Part shown: one piece after another, positions 9,398 to 20,083 of the stretch
Layout: each line of letters begins with the position of its first letter
Position numbering within the stretch: the stretch's first letter is position 1
The notes under the pieces: model-generated
Told to the model about the DNA's origin: nothing
The model's database searches: none
The model's input: the letters and a program-made list of their open reading frames with translations, nothing else
Translations under genes and position numbers: made by a program
NCBI GenBank assembly: GCA_902628525.1
Contig: CACOMZ010000003.1
Span: 22,386 to 86,385 of the forward strand
Length of the DNA: 64,000 nt
Source: an uncultured Pelagibacteraceae bacterium
GTDB lineage: Bacteria; Pseudomonadota; Alphaproteobacteria; Pelagibacterales; Pelagibacteraceae
Direction of reading: 5' to 3'

Positions 9398-10189
9398 TTA
9401 TTTAATTGTTATTCTATGCATAATTCTATTTCCTTTAAAAGGTGTTGCCTGGTGAAGCATAGATCTGTTATCCCAAATAGCTAATTGGTTTTTTTCCCAG
9501 GGTAATGAATATTGGAATTTCTTCTTAGTTTGATGATTGAATAGAAATTTTTTTAATTTTTCATGATTTTTGATCTTTGAAGTAAAACCAACAAAATGTC
9601 CTGGACTACAGTATATCGAATAATTTGTGCTAATTTTCTTAATTATTTTATGTGAAGATTTGAGTTCTTTAATATTTTTTCCTTTTTCTTTTACTCTTTC
9701 TTTTGTTGTAATCGATATTGGACCCTCAGAAGAATATTTACCTTTAATACTTTTAAATTTTTTTTTTATTGAGTTTGGTAATTCTTTATAAGCAAGATAT
9801 TGAGAACAAAATTCCGTGTTAGCCTTTCCTTTTTTTGGCACAAGTTTTGAGAACAACATAGTGAATCTTGGTGGTTTTTTTGTATAAATCGAGTCTGTAT
9901 GAAATTGTTCACCAAAACTAGGGCCTTTGTCGGTTGATTTTCTTTGCACCACTGTTATTTGAGGAAATCTTTTATTTAAACCTTTTAGTCTAGGATAGTT
10001 TGCTAATTTTCCAAAATTTTTAGCAAAATTTACATAAAATTTAGAAGTTAATTTTTGATTTTTAAAATATAGCATTCCGTACTTATTAAGAGCTTTTTTG
10101 ATTTTAAAAATATCTTTATTTGTAACTTCTTTCAAACTGACAACTATTTCTGCTCCAATATTTTTTTTATTAGGAATTATCTTAAGCAT
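9398..10189 (-). CDS. TauD/TfdA family dioxygenase
   Basis: FHTDSIYTKKPPRFTMLFSK (HxD) and AIWDNRSMLHQATPF near the C-terminus. Confidence 0.9.
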   Translation of the reverse strand: MLKIIPNKKNIGAEIVVSLKEVTNKDIFKIKKALNKYGMLYFKNQKLTSKFYVNFAKNFGKLANYPRLKGLNKRFPQITVVQRKSTDKGPSFGEQFHTDSIYTKKPPRFTMLFSKLVPKKGKANTEFCSQYLAYKELPNSIKKKFKSIKGKYSSEGPISITTKERVKEKGKNIKELKSSHKIIKKISTNYSIYCSPGHFVGFTSKIKNHEKLKKFLFNHQTKKKFQYSLPWEKNQLAIWDNRSMLHQATPFKGNRIMHRITIK

Positions 10190-11054
10190 ATTTTAAAAAA
10201 AAATTTTTTAAGTGATTAATTGTTTCTTTTGGACTTTCCTCTGGAATAAAATGATCTGAATTTATTTCTGAGCCATAAACATTTTTATTTGTATATTTTT
10301 GCCAAATTTTTTTTGAGTTAAATTGTTTTCCAACTATTCCTTTTTTTCCCCATAATACCTGAAGAGGAATATTTAGTTTTTTATTTCTATCTTTTTTATC
10401 ATGTTCTAAGTCTATAGATGCAGCTGCTCTATAATCTTCACAGGATGCATGGATCCTCTCTTTTTTTTGGAAAGACCTTAGATATTCTTTTTCAACTGTT
10501 CTAATTGCACGTTTAGATGATCTATTAAATCGACTTTGTAACCATCCTCTAGGATCCTTCATTATCATTTTTTCTGGCAAAGGTGTTGGTTGAATTAAAT
10601 AAAACCAATGAAAATATCCTTTCGCAAATTTCATATCCGTATGCTCATACATATCTAAAGTTGGACAAATATCTAAAACGCTCAAAGCCAAAATTCTATC
10701 TCTAAAATCTCTTGCCATTCTGTGCGCGACTCTTCCCCCCCTATCATGTCCTGCAACAAAAAATTTTCTAAAATTAAATTTACCCATCAGCTGGATCATA
10801 TCTTTAGCCATTTCTCTTTTAGAATAATTTTTATGTTTTGTTCCCCCGGGCAAAACAAAACTATCTCCGTATCCTCTAAGATCAGCAACAATTGTTGTAA
10901 AATATTTACTAAGCTCTGGGGCTGTTTTATGCCACATTAAGTGTGTTTGGGGATATCCATGGAGTAACAATAATGGTGGGCCGTTACCTTTAAATCTACA
11001 AAAAATATTTCCTTTTTTAACTTTTATAAATTTTTTTTTAAATCCATTAAACAT
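10182..11054 (-). CDS. Alpha/beta hydrolase, haloacetate dehalogenase-like
   Basis: LLLLHGYPQTHLMWH, VAGHDRGGRVAHR, YFHWFYLIQPTPLPEKMI, CEDYRAAASID. Confidence 0.85.
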   Translation of the reverse strand: MFNGFKKKFIKVKKGNIFCRFKGNGPPLLLLHGYPQTHLMWHKTAPELSKYFTTIVADLRGYGDSFVLPGGTKHKNYSKREMAKDMIQLMGKFNFRKFFVAGHDRGGRVAHRMARDFRDRILALSVLDICPTLDMYEHTDMKFAKGYFHWFYLIQPTPLPEKMIMKDPRGWLQSRFNRSSKRAIRTVEKEYLRSFQKKERIHASCEDYRAAASIDLEHDKKDRNKKLNIPLQVLWGKKGIVGKQFNSKKIWQKYTNKNVYGSEINSDHFIPEESPKETINHLKNFFLKYA

Positions 11055-11065
11055 GATTAAACTAT

Positions 11066-11332
11066 TTAATTATTTAATAGTTTATTTTTTGCCTTTTCAA
11101 ACTCTTCTTGGGAAATTATTCCTTTTTCTTTTAAATCATTTAACTTAGTCAGCTCTTCGCTTAAATTTATACTCTGATCAGAAATATCTGAGTTCTTATC
11201 ACTTTCAACTTCATCTTTTTCTGCTCTATTTGCCTCTTTAGATTTAAAGCCATTCATAATAGCCATTCCACCCAAGTACAAAACATAAGCCATAATCGGA
11301 ATAACTAATCCAAAAAAAATTATTTTTTCCAT
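11066..11332 (-). CDS. SHOCT-domain small membrane protein
   Basis: N-terminal hydrophobic segment; C-terminal LNDLKEKGIISQEEFEKAKNKLL is SHOCT-like. Confidence 0.75.
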   Translation of the reverse strand: MEKIIFFGLVIPIMAYVLYLGGMAIMNGFKSKEANRAEKDEVESDKNSDISDQSINLSEELTKLNDLKEKGIISQEEFEKAKNKLLNN

Positions 11333-11335
11333 AAA

Positions 11336-11539
11336 TTAATCTTCGTCCTCTTCTCTCCATTTTTTTTCATACATTAAGTATGCAGCATAAATTACTGAAA
11401 ATGTTCCTACTATCATACCATAATCAAATCCGGTTTGCTTGTCATATAAATACCAACCAAGTTGTGTGGCACCAATTGGAGGTACCGTTAGTAAAAGAAA
11501 AATTATACCGAATCTATAAGGACGCTTTGGCTTTTTCAT
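11336..11539 (-). CDS. Small hypothetical membrane protein
   Basis: 67-aa ORF, 3 nt upstream of the SHOCT gene on the same strand; two hydrophobic segments. Confidence 0.55.
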   Translation of the reverse strand: MKKPKRPYRFGIIFLLLTVPPIGATQLGWYLYDKQTGFDYGMIVGTFSVIYAAYLMYEKKWREEDED

Positions 11540-11577
11540 CCTACTTAATTAACAGATTAAGGGTTTTGATTTAATTA

Positions 11578-12423
11578 TTAAATTTGCGATCTTTTGAAAC
11601 AGTCTATGGTATTTTTAAGCAAACAAGCAATAGTCATAGGACCTACTCCACCTGGTACAGGCGTTAAAGCTTTTGCATTTTTTGAAACTTCTTCAAAGTG
11701 AACATCTCCGACTAATCCTTTATCAGTTTTATTGATCCCAACATCAATCACGATAGCATCTTTTTTCACCCAATCTCCACGAACAAGTTCGGGGATACCT
11801 ACAGCAGCAACAATTATATCGGCCTCCAAACATTCAGCTTTTAAATCTTTAGTTTTAGAATGCGTAATTGTTACAGTACAATTTTCTTTTAATAATAGTT
11901 GTGTCATTGGTTTTCCATTTAAATTTGATCTACCAACTACTACCGCCTTCTTTCCATTTAGATTTGGTTCTATTTTTTTAATTAACAAATAACAACCAAG
12001 CGGTGTGCATGGCACTGAACTCTCATATCCAGATGATAAATTGCCAACATTCATTGGATGAAATCCATCCACATCTTTTGAAGGATCAATTGTTTCAATA
12101 ACTTTCTGTTTATCTATGTGTTTGGGCAATGGAAGCTGAACTAAAATTCCTGAAACGTTTTCGTCACCATTCAGCTCTTGAATTTTCTCTAAAACAGTTT
12201 TTTCTTGAACAGAGTCGGGATATTTAATTACTTCAGATTTTAGACCTACTTCTTTTGCTGATTTCTCTTTGTTTCTTACATAAATCTGGCTAGGTGCTAA
12301 ATCACCTATAAGTATAACTGTTAAACCTGGTACTTTGCTATATTTTGATTTTAACTCAGATACCTCTTGCCTTAACTCCTCTCTTAATTCAGCAGCTGCT
12401 TTTTTTCCGTCAATTAAAATCAT
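11578..12423 (-). CDS. folD: Bifunctional methylene-THF dehydrogenase / methenyl-THF cyclohydrolase
   Basis: GILVQLPLPKHID, DVDGFHP, VVGRSNLNGKP, PVPGGVGPMT. Confidence 0.97.
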   Translation of the reverse strand: MILIDGKKAAAELREELRQEVSELKSKYSKVPGLTVILIGDLAPSQIYVRNKEKSAKEVGLKSEVIKYPDSVQEKTVLEKIQELNGDENVSGILVQLPLPKHIDKQKVIETIDPSKDVDGFHPMNVGNLSSGYESSVPCTPLGCYLLIKKIEPNLNGKKAVVVGRSNLNGKPMTQLLLKENCTVTITHSKTKDLKAECLEADIIVAAVGIPELVRGDWVKKDAIVIDVGINKTDKGLVGDVHFEEVSKNAKALTPVPGGVGPMTIACLLKNTIDCFKRSQI

Positions 12424-12432
12424 ATTATTTTT

Positions 12433-12723
12433 TTAAAAAATTATTGGTGCAATGTACAGCTTCATACACATTTCAATAAACCAAATCAATAAAAGAAGAA
12501 TGATTGGAGAAATATCTAAAGAGCCTAAATTTGGCAAAAAACGTCTTATTTTATTTAAAAAAGGATCCGTTAATCTATAGCTTAACTCTAAAATTGCGTA
12601 AACAAATCTATTCTGAGTGTTTAGAACATTAAAAGCAATTAACCAACTTATAATCACATTGGCAATGACAACATAAGAATACAGCTTTAAAATTTGTAGA
12701 ACTAAATAGAAAATGGCTATCAT
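12433..12723 (-). CDS. YggT family membrane protein
   Basis: ISWLIAFNVLN...LTDPFLNKIRRFLPNLGSLDISPIILLLLI. Confidence 0.9.
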   Translation of the reverse strand: MIAIFYLVLQILKLYSYVVIANVIISWLIAFNVLNTQNRFVYAILELSYRLTDPFLNKIRRFLPNLGSLDISPIILLLLIWFIEMCMKLYIAPIIF

Positions 12724-13805
12724 TTTTTTTCAACATAGATCGACTGACTCGGAAATGCAAATGAAGCACCATTTTTTTCAACTATTTCCTTTATAGCAAT
12801 TGCTAATCTCTCTTTAACATCAAGCCAATTATTCCAACTTCCAGATTTTGTGAAACATCTAACATACATATCTATGGAACTATCTGAAAATTTATCAACA
12901 CGTACAGCAACTCCAATTGAAGTATTGTAATCATCACTTGAGTTAATATGATTTTCAATTTCATCTCTAATTTTTTTTAATTGATCTACTGTGGTGTCGT
13001 ACTGAAGTGTAATAATCCAACTAATTAACCAATTAGAAGTTTCACTTACGTTAACAACTGCATTTTCTGCAAACTGAAAATTTGGAATAATTGCAAGTGA
13101 TTTATCAAACTTTCTTATGGTTGTTGATCTAAACCCAATCTTTTCTACTATACCTTCAATAATTCCCTCAACAGCAATCCAATCTCCAATTTTAAATCTT
13201 TTCTCAACCAAAACTAAAATCCCTGAGATTAAATTTTTAAATAAATCTTGAGCCCCTAATGCTACAGCAACACCAAACAATCCAAGTCCTGCAATAATTG
13301 GACCTATTTTAATTCCCCACAATTCTAAAACTGCTGCTAACCCTAAAATAAAAATAAGAATTTTTAATGACTTAATAATCCAACCTATAAGTTCTCTAGT
13401 TAATATTTTGTCTAACCCACTAAGAATGTATGAGATGGGTTCAATAATTTGGTGTATTACCCAAAAAATAAGAATAGTGATCAATGTTCTATTTATTGTG
13501 TCTACCACCTCTCTTCCCTCTAATGAGAAGGTCATGTAGTAACTTGCTATGAAAAAACCTAAAACAATTGGAAAAAATCTTGCCGGCCCCACCAGTGAAT
13601 GAACAAAAGTATCGTCTAATTTATTGGTTGTCCTTTTTGAAATAACCTCTAATTTTTTAATAACTAGTTTACTTATCAAACCTCTAAAAATTAAGAATAG
13701 TAAAAATATACCAATACCAATTAGTATCTGAAAAATATCAACACCAAGAATTCCTTTATTCCAAACAGATAAAAATATTTTTGAAAAATTATTAATTAAT
13801 TCCAT
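12720..13805 (-). CDS. Mechanosensitive ion channel (MscS) family protein
   Basis: GLGLFGVAVALGAQDLFKNLISGILVLVEKRFKIGDWI. Confidence 0.93.
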   Translation of the reverse strand: MELINNFSKIFLSVWNKGILGVDIFQILIGIGIFLLFLIFRGLISKLVIKKLEVISKRTTNKLDDTFVHSLVGPARFFPIVLGFFIASYYMTFSLEGREVVDTINRTLITILIFWVIHQIIEPISYILSGLDKILTRELIGWIIKSLKILIFILGLAAVLELWGIKIGPIIAGLGLFGVAVALGAQDLFKNLISGILVLVEKRFKIGDWIAVEGIIEGIVEKIGFRSTTIRKFDKSLAIIPNFQFAENAVVNVSETSNWLISWIITLQYDTTVDQLKKIRDEIENHINSSDDYNTSIGVAVRVDKFSDSSIDMYVRCFTKSGSWNNWLDVKERLAIAIKEIVEKNGASFAFPSQSIYVEKK

Positions 13806-13807
13806 AT

Positions 13808-14506
13808 TTAAATTTTATATAACAAAAACTCCTCTTCTCCAGGATTAAAAAGAAAAATTTTTTTCCACTTGATTTCGTTCAATATTGACGAGGTTTTTTC
13901 ACCAATACACATTAAATTTGTATTCATCCATAAATTTTCTGTTTGGTAAATCTTTATAAAATTTAAAAAACTTACTGCACTATTTTGAGAGTAAATGTAA
14001 ACTATTTCGGGAATATTTAATTTTAATTCTGTTAAAAATTTCTCATCAAATTTTTGATTATGATTTACCCTGTAATTTATAATTCTTTTTATATTAAAAC
14101 CTTCACTTGCTAGCTGTTGATCTAGATCAACTGAAATTTTTTCACCACTCACGTATATTAGCTCTTTATTTTTAGTTTCGTAACTTTGCAATATTAACTC
14201 TTTTAGGTTTGCAACATTTCCTTCAGCTGAAATAGTATTCTGGAAACCAATGCTTCTTGCTTTTTTTTCCGTAACGTTACCCACACAAAAGCATTTAATT
14301 TTTTTGTCTAGTTTTTCTATATTCAAAAATTTAACAGCATTTGCACTTGTAAAAATAATTCCACTATATTCAGAAAAGTTAATTAATCCATAATCAATTT
14401 TTTCAATTCTTATTAACGGAAGATGAGAAACTTTATGACCTAATGATTGAAATTTTAATATCATTTTAGAACAATCTTCTAATGGTCTAGTTAATAAAAT
14501 ATGCAT
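13808..14506 (-). CDS. hemD: Uroporphyrinogen-III synthase
   Basis: LLTRPLEDC, GIIFTSANAVKFL; directly downstream of hemC. Confidence 0.85.
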   Translation of the reverse strand: MHILLTRPLEDCSKMILKFQSLGHKVSHLPLIRIEKIDYGLINFSEYSGIIFTSANAVKFLNIEKLDKKIKCFCVGNVTEKKARSIGFQNTISAEGNVANLKELILQSYETKNKELIYVSGEKISVDLDQQLASEGFNIKRIINYRVNHNQKFDEKFLTELKLNIPEIVYIYSQNSAVSFLNFIKIYQTENLWMNTNLMCIGEKTSSILNEIKWKKIFLFNPGEEEFLLYKI

Positions 14507-14507
14507 A

Positions 14508-15425
14508 CTATCTTTTATATGAATTATTTGATTTTGTTTTTAAAAGTATCCCAACTTCTTTGCCAAGTTCTTTAAATTCATTTAAATTACCAACTCTTTT
14601 TTCATAAAATCTTTTTTTACCATCTAAAGAAAAAAGTTCAGCCTCCACTATAATCTTATCTCTATCAACTATCGCATGAACACCAATTGCTGTTTCACAA
14701 TCTCCATCTAAAACTTTTAATATATTTCTCTCCAGGTGAGCACTTTTATTTGTTTCCATATGATTAATATTATTTAAAATAGAAATTGTCTCGTTATCAT
14801 TCTCCCTACATTGCAAGGCAATTATACCTTGTCCTGCACTAGGAATTATTTTTTCTACAGAAAAAATTTCAGAAATTTTATTTTCAAATTTTAAAAACTT
14901 AATACCAGCATAAGATAATATAATTGCATCATACATTCCTTCATTTAATTTTCTAATTCTAGTATCTACGTTTCCTCTTATTAATTTGAATTTTAAATCT
15001 TTTCTAATTTTTTTTATTTGGAACTCTCTTCTGTATGATGAGGTACCAACTATTGATTTTTTATCTAAGTCTTTAAGTTTCTTATTATTCCTAGTAATTA
15101 AAATCTCCCTAGGGTCATTTCTTTTGAGAAAACAATCGGTAATTAATCCTTTCGTCTCATTTGCTGGCATATCTTTAAGCGCATGAACTGCGATATCAAT
15201 ATTTCTTAATTGAAGTTCTTTTTCAATGTTACTTGAAAATAAACCTTTGCCACCAGCCTCTGATAATCTTATGTCCTGCACTTCATCACCTTTAGTTGAA
15301 ATTGGTTTAATTAAAATATCGTCCTTATTAATATTGGTATTTTCTATAATTTTATCTTTAGCTTGTTGGGCATAAATTAAGGCAAGTTTACTACCTCTAG
15401 ATCCAATTGTTATTTTTTTACTCAT
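14508..15425 (-). CDS. hemC: Hydroxymethylbilane synthase
   Basis: IGSRGSKLALIYAQQ, HALKDMP, RGNVDTR, DGDCETAIGVHA. Confidence 0.96.
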   Translation of the reverse strand: MSKKITIGSRGSKLALIYAQQAKDKIIENTNINKDDILIKPISTKGDEVQDIRLSEAGGKGLFSSNIEKELQLRNIDIAVHALKDMPANETKGLITDCFLKRNDPREILITRNNKKLKDLDKKSIVGTSSYRREFQIKKIRKDLKFKLIRGNVDTRIRKLNEGMYDAIILSYAGIKFLKFENKISEIFSVEKIIPSAGQGIIALQCRENDNETISILNNINHMETNKSAHLERNILKVLDGDCETAIGVHAIVDRDKIIVEAELFSLDGKKRFYEKRVGNLNEFKELGKEVGILLKTKSNNSYKR

Positions 15426-15478
15426 AAAATTTATTTCTTACTTGTATTAAGATTGTACAATTATTAAAAACTATTTGA

Positions 15479-16552
15479 ATGAGCAAAAAACCCTTAATTC
15501 TTGGAATAGAGTCTAGTTGTGATGAAACTGCTGCTTCTCTAATAACTGAAAATGAACAAGGATTCCCAGTAGTTTTGTCAAATATTGTTTCAAGCCAAAT
15601 AGAGGTTCATAAGGAATTTGGCGGTGTTGTTCCCGAACTAGCAGCCCGTTCACATATTGAAAAAATTGATTGGATTGTAAAAAAAGCTATTGATGAAAGT
15701 GGAAGAAAAATTGAAGAGATAGATGCAGTTGCTTCTACCGCTGGTCCTGGATTAATTGTATGCTTATCGGTAGGTTTAAGTTTTGGAAAAGCTTTCGCTT
15801 CAGCAATGAATAAACCTTTTATCGCTGTTAATCATTTAGAGGGACATGCTTTAAGTCCAAAATTAAATACAAATCTAGATTATCCATATTTACTTCTTTT
15901 AATTTCTGGTGGGCACTCACAGTATTTAAATGTTCAAAGTCTTGGTAAATATAAAAGATTAGGAACGACAATTGATGACGCATTAGGTGAGGCATTTGAC
16001 AAAACAGCAAAACTTTTAGGTATAGAATTTCCAGGTGGATCTCAAATAGAAATTTTAGCTGAAAAAGGTGACCCAAAAAAATATGAATTGCCTAAACCAA
16101 TTTTTAGCAAAGGAGGCTGTAATCTTTCTTTTGCGGGTCTAAAAACTGCTGTGCTGAAAATAAGCAAAACAATTAAATCAGAACAAGATAAATATGATCT
16201 TGCGGCCTCTTTTCAAAAAACAATTGAAGAAATTTTATATAAAAAAACGAAAATTGCTTTTAGTGAGTTTGAAAAAATTAATAAACCTAAAGAAAAAACT
16301 TTTGTAGTAGCAGGCGGTGTTGCAGCAAATAAAAAAATTAGATCTGAGTTAATTAAACTATGTGAAGAAAATAATTATAAAAGCATATTTCCACCAGTAG
16401 AGTTCTGTGGAGACAATGCGGCAATGATTGCATTGGTAGGCTTAGAAAAATTTAGATTAAAACAATTTAATAATTTAGATTATCCTGCAAAACCTAGATG
16501 GCCACTGGACGAAGATGCAGCTTTTCTTAAAGGTGCTGGAGTTCAATTATAA
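15479..16552 (+). CDS. tsaD: tRNA N6-adenosine threonylcarbamoyltransferase
   Basis: LGIESSCDETAAS, VNHLEGHALSP, ISGGHSQ. Confidence 0.97.
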   Translation: MSKKPLILGIESSCDETAASLITENEQGFPVVLSNIVSSQIEVHKEFGGVVPELAARSHIEKIDWIVKKAIDESGRKIEEIDAVASTAGPGLIVCLSVGLSFGKAFASAMNKPFIAVNHLEGHALSPKLNTNLDYPYLLLLISGGHSQYLNVQSLGKYKRLGTTIDDALGEAFDKTAKLLGIEFPGGSQIEILAEKGDPKKYELPKPIFSKGGCNLSFAGLKTAVLKISKTIKSEQDKYDLAASFQKTIEEILYKKTKIAFSEFEKINKPKEKTFVVAGGVAANKKIRSELIKLCEENNYKSIFPPVEFCGDNAAMIALVGLEKFRLKQFNNLDYPAKPRWPLDEDAAFLKGAGVQL

Positions 16553-16965
16553 TGAAATATTGGTTAATGAAATCAGAACCAGATGTTTGGTCAATCGATC
16601 AACAAAAGAAAGCTGGAATTAAAGGTGCACCTTGGGATGGTGTCAGAAATTATCAAGCTGCAAAAAATTTAAAGAGTATGAAAAAAGGGGATCTTTGTTT
16701 TTTTTATCATTCAAATATAGGAAAAGAGATAGTTGGAATAGTAAAAGTTATAAAAGAGTCCTATATAGACAAAACAGATAAAACAGGAAGATTTGTTGCC
16801 GTGACTGTTAAATTTGAATGCAAACTTCCGACGCCAGTAACACTTGAAAGTATCAAAAAAAATAAGGATTTAAGCCATTTAGCTCTTATAAAACAAAGCA
16901 GGCTTTCTGTAATGCCAGTTGATTATAAAAGCTGGAAAATTATAAATAACATGAGTAAAATTTAA
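16552..16965 (+). CDS. EVE domain-containing protein
   Basis: YWLMKSEPDVWSID...WDGVRNYQAAKNLKSMKKGDLCFFYHSN. Confidence 0.92.
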   Translation: MKYWLMKSEPDVWSIDQQKKAGIKGAPWDGVRNYQAAKNLKSMKKGDLCFFYHSNIGKEIVGIVKVIKESYIDKTDKTGRFVAVTVKFECKLPTPVTLESIKKNKDLSHLALIKQSRLSVMPVDYKSWKIINNMSKI

Positions 16966-16980
16966 AAAAAAAATTAACTC

Positions 16981-19068
16981 ATGCCAAAGAAAAAAAGCAA
17001 GGTAAGAAAAAAAATATCAAAAGTTCAAAAAAAAACCTCAAAAAAGGTTCATAAAAGATCTAAAGTAAGAAAAAAATCTTCTAAAAAAGTAAGAAAAAGA
17101 ATTAAAGTAAAAAAAGAAAACGGAAATTCTCCTCCTGAAGTTATAATTAAAATAAAACCAGAGTGGATCAAAAGTAGCTTAGCAAATAAAAGCAAATACC
17201 AACTTAAGTATACTCAATCGATTAAAAATAATGACGAATTTTGGAGAAAAGAAGGAAAGAGAATTACATGGATAAAACCATATAAAAAAATCAAAGATGT
17301 AAAATATAGTACAAAAGAAGTAAAAATTAAATGGTTTGAGGACGGAACTCTAAATGCTTCTGCAAATTGTATTGATAGGCACCTCAAAGATAAAAAAGAT
17401 AAAACTGCAATTATTTGGGTTGGGGATGATCCAAAAGAAAGCCAAAAAATTACTTACAAAGAGCTTCATAAAAAAGTTTCAAAAGCTGCAAATGGTCTTA
17501 AAAAATTAGGTATAAAAAAAGGAGATCGAGTTACAATTTATTTAACCATGATACCTGAACTAGCAATTTTAATGCTAGCATGTGCAAGAATTGGTGCAGT
17601 ACATTCAATTATTTTTGGAGGTTTTTCGGCAGAATCAATCTCTGGTAGAGTTAATGATTGTGAGTCAGAATTTATAATTACTGCAGACGAAGGTGTGAGA
17701 GGAGGTAAAATTATACCCCTTAAAGATACTACTGATGAAGCTTTATTGAATTGTCCAAATGTTAAAAAATGTATAGTCGTTAAACGAACTGGAAATTCTG
17801 TTAGTTGGAATTATGATAGAGATGTTTGGTACCACGATTTGATTCAAGACGTTAACAGCAATTGTGAGCCAGAAGAAATGAATGCTGAGGACCCTTTATT
17901 TATTTTATATACCTCGGGTTCAACGGGTAAACCAAAAGGAGTACTTCACACTACTGGGGGTTATATGGTTTATGCGTCAATGACTCATCAATATATTTTT
18001 AACTACAAACCAAAAGATATATATTGGTGTACAGCTGATATAGGTTGGGTAACTGGACATAGTTATATTATTTATGGACCATTAGCTAATGGTGCAACGA
18101 CGATAATGTTCGAGGGTGTTCCAAATTATCCTAATAGTTCGAGATGGTGGCAAATAGTTGATAAGTATAAAGTAAACACTTTCTATACAGCACCAACTGC
18201 AATTAGAGCTTTAATGCGTGAAGGAGATAAACCTGTAAAGAAAACTTCTAGAAAATCATTAAAAATCCTAGGAACGGTTGGAGAGCCGATTAATCCTGAA
18301 GCATGGATGTGGTATTATAAAACAGTAGGAAACTCAACTTGTCCAATAGTTGATACTTGGTGGCAAACCGAAACTGGTGGAATTTTAATCGCGCCCCAAA
18401 CAGGTGCTATGGATTTAAAACCTGGTTCAGCAACAAAACCATTCTATGGAATAAAGCCTGTCATTGTTGATAAAAATGGAAAAGAGATTAAAGGGGCTGG
18501 CGAAGGAAGACTTTGTATAGCTCAATCATGGCCTGGTCAAATGAGAACTGTTTATGGAGATCACCAAAGATTTATTGATACTTACTTTTCTCAGTTCAAT
18601 GGTAAATATTTCACCGGAGATGGATGTAGAAGAGATAAAAATGGATATTATTGGATAACTGGTAGAGTTGATGATGTAATTATTGTTTCAGGTCATAATT
18701 TAGGAACTGCAGAAATTGAAAGTGCTTTTGTAGCTCATCCAAAAGTAGCTGAAGCTGCAGTAGTGGGTTATCCTCACGATATAAAAGGAAATGGTTTGTA
18801 TTGTTATGTAACTCTTAATGCAGGAGAAAGTGAAACAGGAGATCTCGAGAGAGACCTTAAGCTTTGGGTAAGAAAACAAATAGGACCTTTAGCAACACCA
18901 GATTTAATTCATTTCACTCCAGGTCTTCCAAAAACTAGGTCTGGTAAAATAATGAGAAGAATTTTAAGAAAAATTGCTGCTAATGAACACGGACAATTAG
19001 GTGATACCACTACACTAGCTGATCCGAGTGTTGTTGATAGTTTGGTTGATAATAGAAAAAATATTTAA
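16981..19068 (+). CDS. acs: Acetyl-CoA synthetase with a Lys/Arg-rich N-terminal extension
   Basis: [45 protein letters not shown]; first ~46 residues almost entirely K/R/S/V. Confidence 0.95.
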   Translation: MPKKKSKVRKKISKVQKKTSKKVHKRSKVRKKSSKKVRKRIKVKKENGNSPPEVIIKIKPEWIKSSLANKSKYQLKYTQSIKNNDEFWRKEGKRITWIKPYKKIKDVKYSTKEVKIKWFEDGTLNASANCIDRHLKDKKDKTAIIWVGDDPKESQKITYKELHKKVSKAANGLKKLGIKKGDRVTIYLTMIPELAILMLACARIGAVHSIIFGGFSAESISGRVNDCESEFIITADEGVRGGKIIPLKDTTDEALLNCPNVKKCIVVKRTGNSVSWNYDRDVWYHDLIQDVNSNCEPEEMNAEDPLFILYTSGSTGKPKGVLHTTGGYMVYASMTHQYIFNYKPKDIYWCTADIGWVTGHSYIIYGPLANGATTIMFEGVPNYPNSSRWWQIVDKYKVNTFYTAPTAIRALMREGDKPVKKTSRKSLKILGTVGEPINPEAWMWYYKTVGNSTCPIVDTWWQTETGGILIAPQTGAMDLKPGSATKPFYGIKPVIVDKNGKEIKGAGEGRLCIAQSWPGQMRTVYGDHQRFIDTYFSQFNGKYFTGDGCRRDKNGYYWITGRVDDVIIVSGHNLGTAEIESAFVAHPKVAEAAVVGYPHDIKGNGLYCYVTLNAGESETGDLERDLKLWVRKQIGPLATPDLIHFTPGLPKTRSGKIMRRILRKIAANEHGQLGDTTTLADPSVVDSLVDNRKNI

Positions 19069-19709
19069 AACTGAATTAAATTTTTAAACTCTTGTTTTAC
19101 AACATCCCACTTTAGTATCATTGAATTTAATACAATCTTACGATCTAAAGTTTTTAATTCATCTGCAATCGGTGCCCACTTATATAATGAAAGCGCACTA
19201 GGATTAAAAGGCAAGTCCTGAAAATAATTATCCCAGTTAATTTTAGTCAATCTTTCCTCAAAACCTATTCTAGCTTCATCAATAATATCTAATGGCATCT
19301 TATTAGAAATTTCATCATCTAAAATTTTATTAAAGATCTCTTTTGCTTTTTCAGTATCTTGATAATCAAAATTTACTTTTAAATATGAAAAGGTAAAAAA
19401 TGTTAAATCTTGTAAGGAAGTAGAATAAATATTCCATTTTGCTAAATTCACAGAACCCATAAACTCATCATTATCAAAATGAAGAACATATCTTGTTCCC
19501 ATTCTAGTTTTTAAATAATTATATAAAGTAACTTGAGTAACCCACGCAGATTTTGTTTGAATAAAATGCTCAAGTTCATCTAAATTTTTAATTTTTTTTT
19601 TAGGAATGAATGCCTTAAACATGGCAAATAAATAAGTTTTAAAATCCTCAAGTTTCAAATCTTTCCAGGTAAGTTTATATTTTCCCATGTTTATCTTTGA
19701 ATGCGCCAA
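19065..19709 (-). CDS. Hypothetical protein
   Basis: 214-aa ORF lying between acs and the symporter genes. Confidence 0.55.
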   Translation of the reverse strand: MAHSKINMGKYKLTWKDLKLEDFKTYLFAMFKAFIPKKKIKNLDELEHFIQTKSAWVTQVTLYNYLKTRMGTRYVLHFDNDEFMGSVNLAKWNIYSTSLQDLTFFTFSYLKVNFDYQDTEKAKEIFNKILDDEISNKMPLDIIDEARIGFEERLTKINWDNYFQDLPFNPSALSLYKWAPIADELKTLDRKIVLNSMILKWDVVKQEFKNLIQF

Positions 19710-19822
19710 TTATATCGTAAAAAACTACTAAATAAGTAACTAATATGCGAAATTTTTAACCTTTTAAAAGCTCTCATAATGGTTATGGTTTCACCCAGTT
19801 ATAACTAAAAAGAGAGGTATAA

Positions 19823-20083
19823 ATGTCAAATCAACAAAAACACTGGGAAAAAACCAGAGGATTGCTATTTATAACACTGGCAATCTGGTTTGTTTTCTCA
19901 ATTGGCATCTTTCTCTTTGGAGCTGAAATGAACGAGGTCACAGGACCTTTCGGTTATCCATGGACATATTGGTTTACATGTCAGGGATCTCTTGGAGCTT
20001 TCGTAATCCTAATTTTCTGGTTTGCAAATAGACAAGAAAAAATCGATGAAGAGTTCGGCTTTAGCGAAAGAGAGGACGAATAA
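19823..20083 (+). CDS. DUF4212 domain protein (putative solute:sodium symporter small subunit)
   Basis: Two hydrophobic segments, GYPWTYWFTCQGS...FWFANRQEK; AGAGAGG RBS; overlaps the symporter start. Confidence 0.88.
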   Translation: MSNQQKHWEKTRGLLFITLAIWFVFSIGIFLFGAEMNEVTGPFGYPWTYWFTCQGSLGAFVILIFWFANRQEKIDEEFGFSEREDE

